From positions 1-52,203 of the forward strand of contig JACOXO010000017.1 in assembly GCA_016182365.1 (NCBI GenBank): a stretch of DNA of 52,203 nt, given 5' to 3'. Positions 1 to 7,263 of this stretch are shown here, piece after piece; the first letter of the stretch is position 1; each line of letters starts with the position of its first letter. Origin of the DNA: Candidatus Gottesmanbacteria bacterium (lineage in GTDB: Bacteria; Patescibacteriota; Microgenomatia; JACOXO01). The notes under the pieces were generated by a model. It was not told the DNA's origin. It did no database searches and was given only the letters and a program-made list of their open reading frames with translations. The translations under genes and the position numbers were made by a program.

Positions 1-962
1 CTATCAACACCAACAGCTATTCCGCTGGCTTTAGGCATACCCAATTTTAAAGCATAAAGAAAATCTTTATCCATTTTAACCGGTGTTTTTTTTAATCTTT
101 TTATGGTTTCCATTTCCATTTTGAACCTGGATTCTTGCTCTTTATAATCAGTTAACTCCGAATAACAATCACCCAACTCAAGACCTCCTATGTAAAATTC
201 GAATCTCTCTGCAAAACGCGGATCAGCTTTCTTAATCTGGGATAATGCAGCCATTTCTCTTGGATAATCATACAAAATCACAGGTTTATTTTCTTTTTTA
301 ATTTTTGGCTCAATTACATTGAAAAACATTTGATGAAAAATCATCTCCCAAGTATCTGTATTATATACTTTATATTCCCTCTTCTTTGCAACATTAATGA
401 TCTTTTTTAAATTATCAATATCATCATATTTAATACCTGCATATTCTAAAAATGCTTCTTTAACACTTAGTCTTTTCCATGGAGGAGTAAGGTCAATAAT
501 TTTCCCTTGATAATTAATTTTTAAATTTTTTTTAATTTTTTTTAAAATATAAGTTATTAGATTTTCACAATCTTCCATAATGTCTTTATAATTAGCATCA
601 ACTCTGTACCATTCAAGTATTGTAAATTCCAGAAGGTGAAAATGACTACCTCCTTCTTTATTTCTAAAACTTCTGGTAATTTCAAAACAATTCCCAACTC
701 CGGCGACCAATGCTTTTTTAATTGAAGCTTCAGGCGATGTTGTCAGAAAAAACTTTTTTTTACTCCCATCTCTTTCTAAAACATCAGTTGTAAAAAATTC
801 CAGGTATGATTCTGGAATAACAGATGAAACAAGCAGAGGCGTATGTAATTCATGGAATTTTCTGCTATAAAAAAAATTGCGGATTTGTTTTATAATCTCT
901 TCCTTTTGGAAATATATAGACCATTTACTTTTGTCGTTTCTTAAATTTGTGATACTTATCAT
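1..962 (-). CDS. EpmA/GenX-like class II lysyl-tRNA synthetase paralog, partial at left window edge
   Basis: Manual reverse translation gives MISITNLRNDKSKWSIYFQKEEIIKQIRNFFYSRKFHELHTPLLVSSVIPESYLEFFTTD...TSPEASIKKALVAGVGNCFEITRSFRNKEGGSHFHLLEFTILEWYRVDANYKDIMEDCE..., a class II aaRS catalytic core that starts without an N-terminal OB domain. Open to position 1. Confidence 0.8.
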   Translation of the reverse strand, partial: MISITNLRNDKSKWSIYFQKEEIIKQIRNFFYSRKFHELHTPLLVSSVIPESYLEFFTTDVLERDGSKKKFFLTTSPEASIKKALVAGVGNCFEITRSFRNKEGGSHFHLLEFTILEWYRVDANYKDIMEDCENLITYILKKIKKNLKINYQGKIIDLTPPWKRLSVKEAFLEYAGIKYDDIDNLKKIINVAKKREYKVYNTDTWEMIFHQMFFNVIEPKIKKENKPVILYDYPREMAALSQIKKADPRFAERFEFYIGGLELGDCYSELTDYKEQESRFKMEMETIKRLKKTPVKMDKDFLYALKLGMPKASGIAVGVD

Positions 963-1003
963 GATGTTGCAATTATACATTATAAATCGTTAAATATACT
1001 TTT

Positions 1004-2248
1004 ATGGTAAAAAGAATTTCGCTTTTACCTTATTTTATAACTGTATTTATTGACCTTCTTGGAATCGGTATTATAATTCCTATACTTGCTCCAATATTTA
1101 TTTCTCAAAATTCAACATTAGTTACCCAGCAAACGCCATTAATAGTAAGAACTTTACTTTTAGGATTACTTATAGGAAGCTATCCTCTTGCACAATTTTT
1201 AGGGGCACCGATCTTAGGTACATTGTCTGATCACTGGGGTAGACGAAAAATAATTCTAATCTCTCTTTTGGGAACTTGCATTGGTTATATGCTTTTTGCA
1301 ACAGGTATTCAGTTTTCCCTTATCTGGTTATTATTTTTAAGCAGATTTTTATCTGGATTTACGGGAGGAAATATTTCAGCCGTAATGTCTGCTATTGCAG
1401 ATATAACTAAACCTGAAGAGAGAGCAAAAAGTTTTGGTATTATAGGAATGGCATTTGGAATTGGATTTATATTAGGTCCTTATATTGCTGGAAAATTATC
1501 TGATCCGAATATAGTTCCCTGGTTCAATTTTGCAACGCCATTCATTTTTGCCACACTTCTGACTATTGTTAACATTCTCCTTGTGTATTTCAAAGTACCT
1601 GAAACACTCAAAAAGCCAGTTAAATCAGAAATTAGTATATTTGCCGGTGTAAATAATATAAGAAGAGCATTTGCTATTGAAAAATTAAGAGCTGTATTTA
1701 TTGTGATGTTTTTACTCATGTTCGGGTTTAGCTTTTTTGCTCAGTTTTTTCAAGTTTATCTTATTGAACAGTTTGACTATACACAAGGACAAATAGGGGA
1801 TATGTTTGCATATATTGGGATTTGGGTAGCTTTAACTCAAGGGATTGGTGTCAGAATACTTGCAAAATACATTTCATCAAAAAGAATTTTAGTTTATTCG
1901 ATATTGCTATTTGGTTTTTCTTTATTTATATTATTACTTCCACAAAAAAGCTATTTATTTTTAATAGTCTTACCATTAATTGCCATATTTAATGGTATAA
2001 CTCAACCCAATTTAACATCTGTTGTTTCAAGTCTAGCAGATGAAAAATCTCAAGGTGAAGTTATGGGTATTAATCAATCTCTCGCTGCTCTAGCACAGGC
2101 GATTCCACCTATATTTTCAGGGTTTTTAGCAGCAATTGATACTAGGCTTCCAATTGTTACTTCTGGGGTTATTATACTTATTGCATGGTTTATATACTTT
2201 AATTACTTTTATAAAGTGAACCGTCAAGAAGTATTTCAAGAAAAATAA
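1004..2248 (+). CDS. MFS transporter (TetA/DHA1-like)
   Basis: 414 aa, 12-TM-like hydrophobic pattern; motif GTLSDHWGRRKIILIS and FIDLLGIGIIIPILAPIF N-terminus. Confidence 0.88.
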   Translation: MVKRISLLPYFITVFIDLLGIGIIIPILAPIFISQNSTLVTQQTPLIVRTLLLGLLIGSYPLAQFLGAPILGTLSDHWGRRKIILISLLGTCIGYMLFATGIQFSLIWLLFLSRFLSGFTGGNISAVMSAIADITKPEERAKSFGIIGMAFGIGFILGPYIAGKLSDPNIVPWFNFATPFIFATLLTIVNILLVYFKVPETLKKPVKSEISIFAGVNNIRRAFAIEKLRAVFIVMFLLMFGFSFFAQFFQVYLIEQFDYTQGQIGDMFAYIGIWVALTQGIGVRILAKYISSKRILVYSILLFGFSLFILLLPQKSYLFLIVLPLIAIFNGITQPNLTSVVSSLADEKSQGEVMGINQSLAALAQAIPPIFSGFLAAIDTRLPIVTSGVIILIAWFIYFNYFYKVNRQEVFQEK

Positions 2249-2268
2249 GTGTTAAAATAAATAAACTT

Positions 2269-4536
2269 ATGGAGAAAACTCTTCTTGTTATAAATACTGG
2301 ATCCATTAAAAAAAGATTTGTTTTTCAAAAACTTAAAAGGATGGGTTTGACTGTTATTGTTTTGCATCCTGAGAAAAACTGGGCCCAACCATATGTTGAT
2401 CACTGGATAATTGCCGATAACTATAACCACTCAGAGGCAATCTTGAACGTGAAAGAATTTTTAGCAGAAAATAAGGATATTAAAATTGCTGGTGCAATTA
2501 CTTTCTGGGAAGACGATGTACCACTTCTTGCCAAAATTTGTGATGAATTAAAACTTACAGGTAATGACTACTCCACAGCAATAAATACTCGAGATAAATT
2601 TAAAATGCAGGAAGTTTTTAAAAACTGCGGACTCCCTTTTATTAACCAGCACATTATTAAAAATACAAAAGATTTAGAAAAAGCAATTACAACAATTGGT
2701 TTTCCAGCTGTCATTAAACCTAATTATGGATCAGATAGCCAATTTGTTATTAAAGTTAATGATTTTAAAGAAGCTCATGAAGCATACGAATATGTCTTAA
2801 AAAACTGTACTCCTGAATTTGACCCGATCTATAAATATAACAAACAAACTTTTGTATACCAGGAATTTATTGAAGGTCACGAATTTTCTGTTGAATGTTA
2901 CATCCAACATGGAGTCCCGCATATTTGCGGGATACATGAAAAAACAGCAATGGATCTACCGTTTTTCCAGGAAACAGGAGATTATATTCCACCAAGAATA
3001 AATAATAAGCAGGAACAATCGCTGGTTAAAATTACTGAAGCTGCACTTATTGTTTTGGGAGTAAGAAATAGTCTTGCGCATGTTGAAGTTAAACTTTCCT
3101 TAAACGGACCTAAAGTAATTGAAGTGGCCTCCCGCCTTGGCGGAGACTATACCCATGAAAGCGTATTTAACGTTTATAATTTTGATTTAATTAAATCAGG
3201 GGTGGAAATAGCTTTAGGAATGAATGTTGATTCCAGCGCTCAAATGCCAAAATATTATGTAATGGGTAAGTTTTTTATTCCCAAAACTTCTGGAATCATT
3301 ACAAAAATTATTGGTATCGATGAGGCTAGGAAAGATAAGAATGTAATTGATCTTCAGATGTATAAGAAAGTTGGAGATAGCATTCTGGTACCTCCAGAAG
3401 GATATGAAAATGCCGGATGGGTTTTAGTCCGCGGCCAATCTTACTTAGAAGCTGAAAGCACAGTTTCGAAAATATTGGAAATGATAAAAATTGACGTAGT
3501 TCCTTTTAAAAGCTATTCCTCAGTAGGAAGAACATTGAGAAAAAACAGGTTTGCACCAGCCCTTCTTACAAGCCGCGATCTTATCCGTTCAAATAAAATA
3601 GTGAATATTCAGCAAACCTCAATTGAAGATCTCAGGAAACTTCATATAGGAATCGTGTGTAATATCTACGAAGGTGTAGAAAATGAAGTAGAAAACGACC
3701 TTATGAGTGTAGGAAAAAATATCGAAAAAACATTAATTGAAAGAGGATATAAGGTAACTTTTTTTGATTTCAATAATTTACCAAAGGCATTTAACGAACT
3801 TCATAAGAGTGATGTTGATTTAGTTTTTAATGTCTGTGAAAGAATTAATAATTCAAGTCTTCTGGAACCACATGCAGCGTCAATACTTGATGCTCTGCAG
3901 ATACCCTACACCGGCTCAAATCCTTTTACTTTAGCCCTTTGTATAGACAAAATACGTGTAAAGAAGCTTTTAGCTTTTCACAGTATACCTACCCCTAAAT
4001 GGGACTATGCATATATATTAGTCATCATTGAGATGGGAAGCCCGGCTCTTGTTGAAGAATACATAGAGGGTGATGAATATGATGTGTCAATAATTGGAAG
4101 TGATGAAAACGACCTTCGTGTTTTACCCCACTCAAGATCAATATTTGACCAAATGCCGGAAGGCCTGTGGCATATTTACCCTTATGAAGCTAAATGGACA
4201 GAGGACAGCCCGTATAATAAGATCCGTACTCAAAGGCCACCTAAAAATATAAGTAAAAAACTGGAATCATTAATAACGGAAATTGCTCTTGATACATACA
4301 ACATTTTGGACTGTCATGACTATGGTAGAGTGGAAATAAGAGTTGATAAAAACGATAATCCTTATGTTCTGGAACTTAATCCAAACCCTTCAATCAACAT
4401 TGGTGATTGTGTTCCAGGTGTTGCTGAACTTATCGGCATGAATTATGGCGATTTTATTGAAGAAATAATTAGAATGGCAATAAGAAGATATAAAAATAAA
4501 CCGGCATATTACCATCTGCAAACTAATCTTCTTTAA
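2269..4536 (+). CDS. Double ATP-grasp protein: N-terminal carboxylate-amine ligase domain plus C-terminal D-Ala-D-Ala-ligase-like domain (C-terminal domain appears internally deleted)
   Basis: 755 aa; N-terminal FPAVIKPNYGSDSQFVIKV...VYQEFIEGHEFSVECYI...VIEVASRLGGD; C-terminal IPYTGSNPFTLALCIDK...ALVEEYIEGDEYDVSIIG...VLELNPNPSIN. Confidence 0.85.
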   Translation: MEKTLLVINTGSIKKRFVFQKLKRMGLTVIVLHPEKNWAQPYVDHWIIADNYNHSEAILNVKEFLAENKDIKIAGAITFWEDDVPLLAKICDELKLTGNDYSTAINTRDKFKMQEVFKNCGLPFINQHIIKNTKDLEKAITTIGFPAVIKPNYGSDSQFVIKVNDFKEAHEAYEYVLKNCTPEFDPIYKYNKQTFVYQEFIEGHEFSVECYIQHGVPHICGIHEKTAMDLPFFQETGDYIPPRINNKQEQSLVKITEAALIVLGVRNSLAHVEVKLSLNGPKVIEVASRLGGDYTHESVFNVYNFDLIKSGVEIALGMNVDSSAQMPKYYVMGKFFIPKTSGIITKIIGIDEARKDKNVIDLQMYKKVGDSILVPPEGYENAGWVLVRGQSYLEAESTVSKILEMIKIDVVPFKSYSSVGRTLRKNRFAPALLTSRDLIRSNKIVNIQQTSIEDLRKLHIGIVCNIYEGVENEVENDLMSVGKNIEKTLIERGYKVTFFDFNNLPKAFNELHKSDVDLVFNVCERINNSSLLEPHAASILDALQIPYTGSNPFTLALCIDKIRVKKLLAFHSIPTPKWDYAYILVIIEMGSPALVEEYIEGDEYDVSIIGSDENDLRVLPHSRSIFDQMPEGLWHIYPYEAKWTEDSPYNKIRTQRPPKNISKKLESLITEIALDTYNILDCHDYGRVEIRVDKNDNPYVLELNPNPSINIGDCVPGVAELIGMNYGDFIEEIIRMAIRRYKNKPAYYHLQTNLL

Positions 4537-4540
4537 CCCC

Positions 4541-4570
4541 TTGACAGCTATAAGTGATTTTGGTTACTAT
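4541..4570 (+). promoter_or_regulatory. Candidate sigma70-type promoter
   Basis: TTGACA (4541-4546), 18-nt spacer, TACTAT (4565-4570). Confidence 0.4.
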
Positions 4571-4620
4571 CTTATAGCATAAAAAACTATGTCATACTGC
4601 CCGATGACTAAAATTATTTT

Positions 4621-4657
4621 AACCACTATAAGTTGTGAGACTGAAGTGGTTTTTTTG
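4621..4657 (+). terminator. Candidate intrinsic terminator
   Basis: aaccact (4621-4627) pairs with agtggtt (4645-4651), followed by a T run. Confidence 0.5.
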
Positions 4658-4786
4658 TTGTGAAAGGCTTGCCCGCCGAAGCTCGCCTTTGGATTTAATG
4701 AAAAAAATGATTAATCAATATTGATTTGAATGCTCGTAATTACTAAAAGTTATTTTCGAGCGCAGGAGGGAGGTGAATATTAAAAT

Positions 4787-5113
4787 ATGAACACTATTCA
4801 AAGATTGGCAATTGGTGCTACAACGGCAGCTATTCTTTTAGGTTCTGTTGTAACCCCAACGTTCGCAGCAACAGCTTACAACCAAGATATAAGCGATAAC
4901 AGCTTTGCTAAAGCTTGGGCCATTGAGCATACCAGCTACAAAATAAAAGTTAAAAACGAACATACTACAGTTGTGAATAACACAATGAGCATCTCAGACA
5001 CCGGAGGAAACAAACAAAAGAATAAAGGAGATGGTAATACTCTTAACTCAGGCGACTCTAATGCGGAAACATGGAGTAATACTGAAGTTAATAAGACTGT
5101 TATCAAATTTTAA
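4787..5113 (+). CDS. Small secreted protein with signal peptide and Asn/Gly/Asp-rich tail
   Basis: MNTIQRLAIGATTAAILLGSVVTPTFAATA signal peptide; strong purine-rich SD (aggagggaggtg) upstream; tail ISDTGGNKQKNKGDGNTLNSGDSNAET. Confidence 0.75.
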   Translation: MNTIQRLAIGATTAAILLGSVVTPTFAATAYNQDISDNSFAKAWAIEHTSYKIKVKNEHTTVVNNTMSISDTGGNKQKNKGDGNTLNSGDSNAETWSNTEVNKTVIKF

Positions 5114-5135
5114 TCTAATTAATATTTGATAAACC

Positions 5136-5162
5136 AAAACCCTGCCCATGGCGGGGTTTTGT
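5136..5162 (+). terminator. Intrinsic terminator-like hairpin after the small secreted protein gene
   Basis: aaaaccctgcc-cat-ggcggggtttt with one G-U pair, then a short T tract. Confidence 0.6.
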
Positions 5163-5199
5163 GTGTATAAATGAAATTTAACATAAATAAAATTCAGTT

Positions 5200-5229
5200 G
5201 ACAAAAAGATCCGATCGGGTGAAAATGTC
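5200..5229 (+). repeat. 30-bp palindromic repeat, copy 1
   Basis: gacaaaaagatccgatcgggtgaaaatgtc, immediately upstream of the PaaX/Cas2-like ORF. Confidence 0.9.
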
Positions 5230-5235
5230 TATAGG

Positions 5236-5862
5236 ATGGATGAATATAAAATTGATAAGCTAGCTAAAGTTTTAACTAAGCAGATTGACAGAGAAATTTT
5301 TGATCGGAAATATGCTCCGGTTAAAGAAATATTAAAATTGGTTGGAGCAGGAGTTTTTTTGGCCACCGCTATTGCTATACCTAATTTCCCTCGAGCACTC
5401 AAACCATTTATAAAAGACGGTAATGAATACGAGGTATGGAAAAGATTTAATATTCCTTACTTAAAAAGAACAATTAAAAGACTTGAAAAACAAAAACTCG
5501 TTGAGATAGACCAAGAGGATAATATGCAAGTTATAAAAATAACACAAGAAGGAAAGAATAAAATACTCAAGTTTGCTTTAGATGAACTCACAATAAAGAA
5601 ACCTAGGATATGGGATCAAAAGTGGAGCCTTGTTAGTTTTGATCTACCTGAGAAACTTGCTGTTAAAAGGAAAATTTTCGCTGAGTATTTACACGTTTGG
5701 GGATTTTATCCTATACACAAAAGTGTGTATCTACATGCATATCCTTGTTTAAAAGAAATAGATTTTTTAAGAGAATATCTAGAGATTTCAGAATTTGTGA
5801 GATTATTTCTAGTTGAGGAAATCGAAAATGATAAATTGTTTAAAGATTTTTTTGGAGTATAA
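5236..5862 (+). CDS. PaaX-like protein: winged helix plus Cas2-like ferredoxin-fold domain
   Basis: 208 aa; wHTH-like PYLKRTIKRLEKQKLVEIDQEDNMQVIKITQEGK; C-terminal WDQKWSLVSFDLPEKLAVKRKIFAEYLHVWGFYPIHKSVYLHAYPCLKEIDFLREYLEI typical of PaaX/Cas2-like proteins. Confidence 0.75.
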   Translation: MDEYKIDKLAKVLTKQIDREIFDRKYAPVKEILKLVGAGVFLATAIAIPNFPRALKPFIKDGNEYEVWKRFNIPYLKRTIKRLEKQKLVEIDQEDNMQVIKITQEGKNKILKFALDELTIKKPRIWDQKWSLVSFDLPEKLAVKRKIFAEYLHVWGFYPIHKSVYLHAYPCLKEIDFLREYLEISEFVRLFLVEEIENDKLFKDFFGV

Positions 5863-5879
5863 ATTAATTTCAATCTGTA

Positions 5880-5909
5880 GACAAAAAGATCCGATCGGAG
5901 CAATTTGTC
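5880..5909 (+). repeat. 30-bp palindromic repeat, copy 2
   Basis: gacaaaaagatccgatcggagcaatttgtc, 18 bp after the stop of the PaaX/Cas2-like ORF. Confidence 0.9.
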
Positions 5910-5927
5910 TTAGTTTAGAAAGGGGGG

Positions 5928-6392
5928 TTAACGCTTTGGGCTTTGTTTGCCTGCACGGGCTTTACCAGCTAGACCGGCTTTTCTTCTTTCCTTCATTCTT
6001 GGATCGCGGGTAACTAAACCCTGTTTTTGCAGTAGGGGTTTATATTTATCAGAATCAATTGAAATGAGAGCTCTTGAAATTCCATGAACAACAGCATCCA
6101 GTTGACCATTTGGACCTGAACCTAAAACTTTCACTGACACGGCAAATCTTCCTCTGGTATCAGTTACTTCAAATGGTTTTCTATATAACATCTGAGCAAC
6201 TTTACCTGGAAAATAAGATTCAATCATTCTTCCGTTTACAAGTATTTGGTCTTTACCAACGGTCTTGTCACCTATGGTTATCTCCCTACTTACAACAGGA
6301 TAAAGCCTTACCCTTGCTGATGCTGTTTTTCTTCTACCAACAGCTTTGTAAAACTCAGGTTTCTTTATTGGTTTTTTTTCTGGCTTTTTCAT
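5928..6392 (-). CDS. rpsI: 30S ribosomal protein S9
   Basis: YKAVGRRKTASARVRLYP...GLVTRDPRMKERRKAGLAGKARAGKQSPKR. Confidence 0.97.
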   Translation of the reverse strand: MKKPEKKPIKKPEFYKAVGRRKTASARVRLYPVVSREITIGDKTVGKDQILVNGRMIESYFPGKVAQMLYRKPFEVTDTRGRFAVSVKVLGSGPNGQLDAVVHGISRALISIDSDKYKPLLQKQGLVTRDPRMKERRKAGLAGKARAGKQSPKR

Positions 6393-6402
6393 ATATTATT
6401 TA

Positions 6403-6417
6403 CCCCGCTTAGCGGGG
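6403..6417 (-). repeat. Short GC hairpin spanning the rplM stop codon
   Basis: ccccgc-tta-gcgggg; the loop tta (6409-6411) is the rplM TAA stop. Confidence 0.7.
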
Positions 6418-6804
6418 TTTAGCTGATAACTGATCTTTATAAGGATGTTCTTCGTTTGGGTATATATATAATCTTTTTATTGTTTTGTCTTTCAACTTAT
6501 TATCTGGAAGCATCCCATATACCGCCTGTCTTACAACTTTCTGCGGACTTTTCGCAAACATATCTTTCAATAACTCTTTTTTAAGTCCTCCTGGATAACC
6601 AGAGTACCGAGTGTATATTTTTTTAGTCATTTTGTCACCTGTTACTCTTAATTTTGAGCTATTGATTACAACAACAAAATCACCACAATCCATTGAAGGA
6701 TTATATTCTGGTTTTGTTTTACCCATAAGTATGTTTGCTATCTCAGATGAGCCTCTACCTAATATTTTAGCTGACATGTTATATAGATGCCATTTTCTAT
6801 CCAT
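6409..6804 (-). CDS. rplM: 50S ribosomal protein L13
   Basis: WHLYNMSAKILGRGSSEIANILMGKTKPEYNPSMDCGDFVVVINSSKLRVTGDKMTKKIYTRYSGYPGGLK. Confidence 0.96.
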   Translation of the reverse strand: MDRKWHLYNMSAKILGRGSSEIANILMGKTKPEYNPSMDCGDFVVVINSSKLRVTGDKMTKKIYTRYSGYPGGLKKELLKDMFAKSPQKVVRQAVYGMLPDNKLKDKTIKRLYIYPNEEHPYKDQLSAKPR

Positions 6805-6807
6805 AGA

Positions 6808-7263
6808 TTATTTTTTTGTCCCGACGCCTTCGGGTCGGCCTGCCTGCCGGCGAGGCAGGGATGCCGACTGTAACGTCGGCACTTTTTTTACGTTTTCACT
6901 TTTTGAAACGGCTTTTGCAAAAGAGATAACACACATTCTCGAATTGTCTCCGGTTCTATTAACCAGTTTTATAATTTTTGTATAACCGCCATTTGTTGTT
7001 TTAAATAAAGGTCCTATTTCTGTTAATAGTTTTTCAACAACTAAATTATCATTTAACTGACTATATAAAAAACGCCTTGATGCAATATTATTATTTCTGG
7101 CTTTAGTTATCATTTTTTCAGTGGATGCTTGAATTGATTTTGCTTTAGCAACAGTTGTTGTCATTGATCCATGCAGAATCAAAGATCTGGTTAGATTTCT
7201 AAACAGTCTTTTGCGTTCATTTGAAGTCCTATTTAATTTTCTTCCGGAAACTTTATGCCTCAT
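6808..7263 (-). CDS. rplQ: 50S ribosomal protein L17 with repeat-derived C-terminal extension
   Basis: MRHKVSGRKLNRTSNERKRLFRNLTRSLILHGSMTTTVAKAK; C-terminus ends TLQSASLPRRQAGRPEGVGTKK. Confidence 0.95.
   Translation of the reverse strand: MRHKVSGRKLNRTSNERKRLFRNLTRSLILHGSMTTTVAKAKSIQASTEKMITKARNNNIASRRFLYSQLNDNLVVEKLLTEIGPLFKTTNGGYTKIIKLVNRTGDNSRMCVISFAKAVSKSENVKKVPTLQSASLPRRQAGRPEGVGTKK
6820..6882 (-). repeat. Cluster of palindromic GC-rich repeats inside the 3' end of rplQ
   Basis: ccgac..gtcgg, cctgcct-gccggcg-aggcagg and tgccgac-tgtaac-gtcggca in tandem. Confidence 0.8.

Noticed and set aside
1480-1719. Antisense ORF inside the MFS gene
   Set aside because: No recognisable family and fully overlaps a confidently called gene on the other strand.
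5236-5862. CRISPR-Cas locus based on the Cas2-like fold
   Set aside because: No cas1, no effector and no regularly spaced repeat-spacer array. The four palindromes are isolated and lack spacers.
5190-5920. Target-site duplication around the bracketed PaaX/Cas2-like element
   Set aside because: Only a weak 4-nt match (agtt) was seen outside the palindromes, too short to claim.
5813-6412. ORFs 5813-6013 + and 6074-6412 +
   Set aside because: Antisense to, or overlapping, rpsI and the palindrome; translations look like mirror frames.
6611-6985. 124-aa + ORF across rplM/rplQ
   Set aside because: Antisense of ribosomal genes and the palindromic repeats (contains GRPACRRGRDADC).
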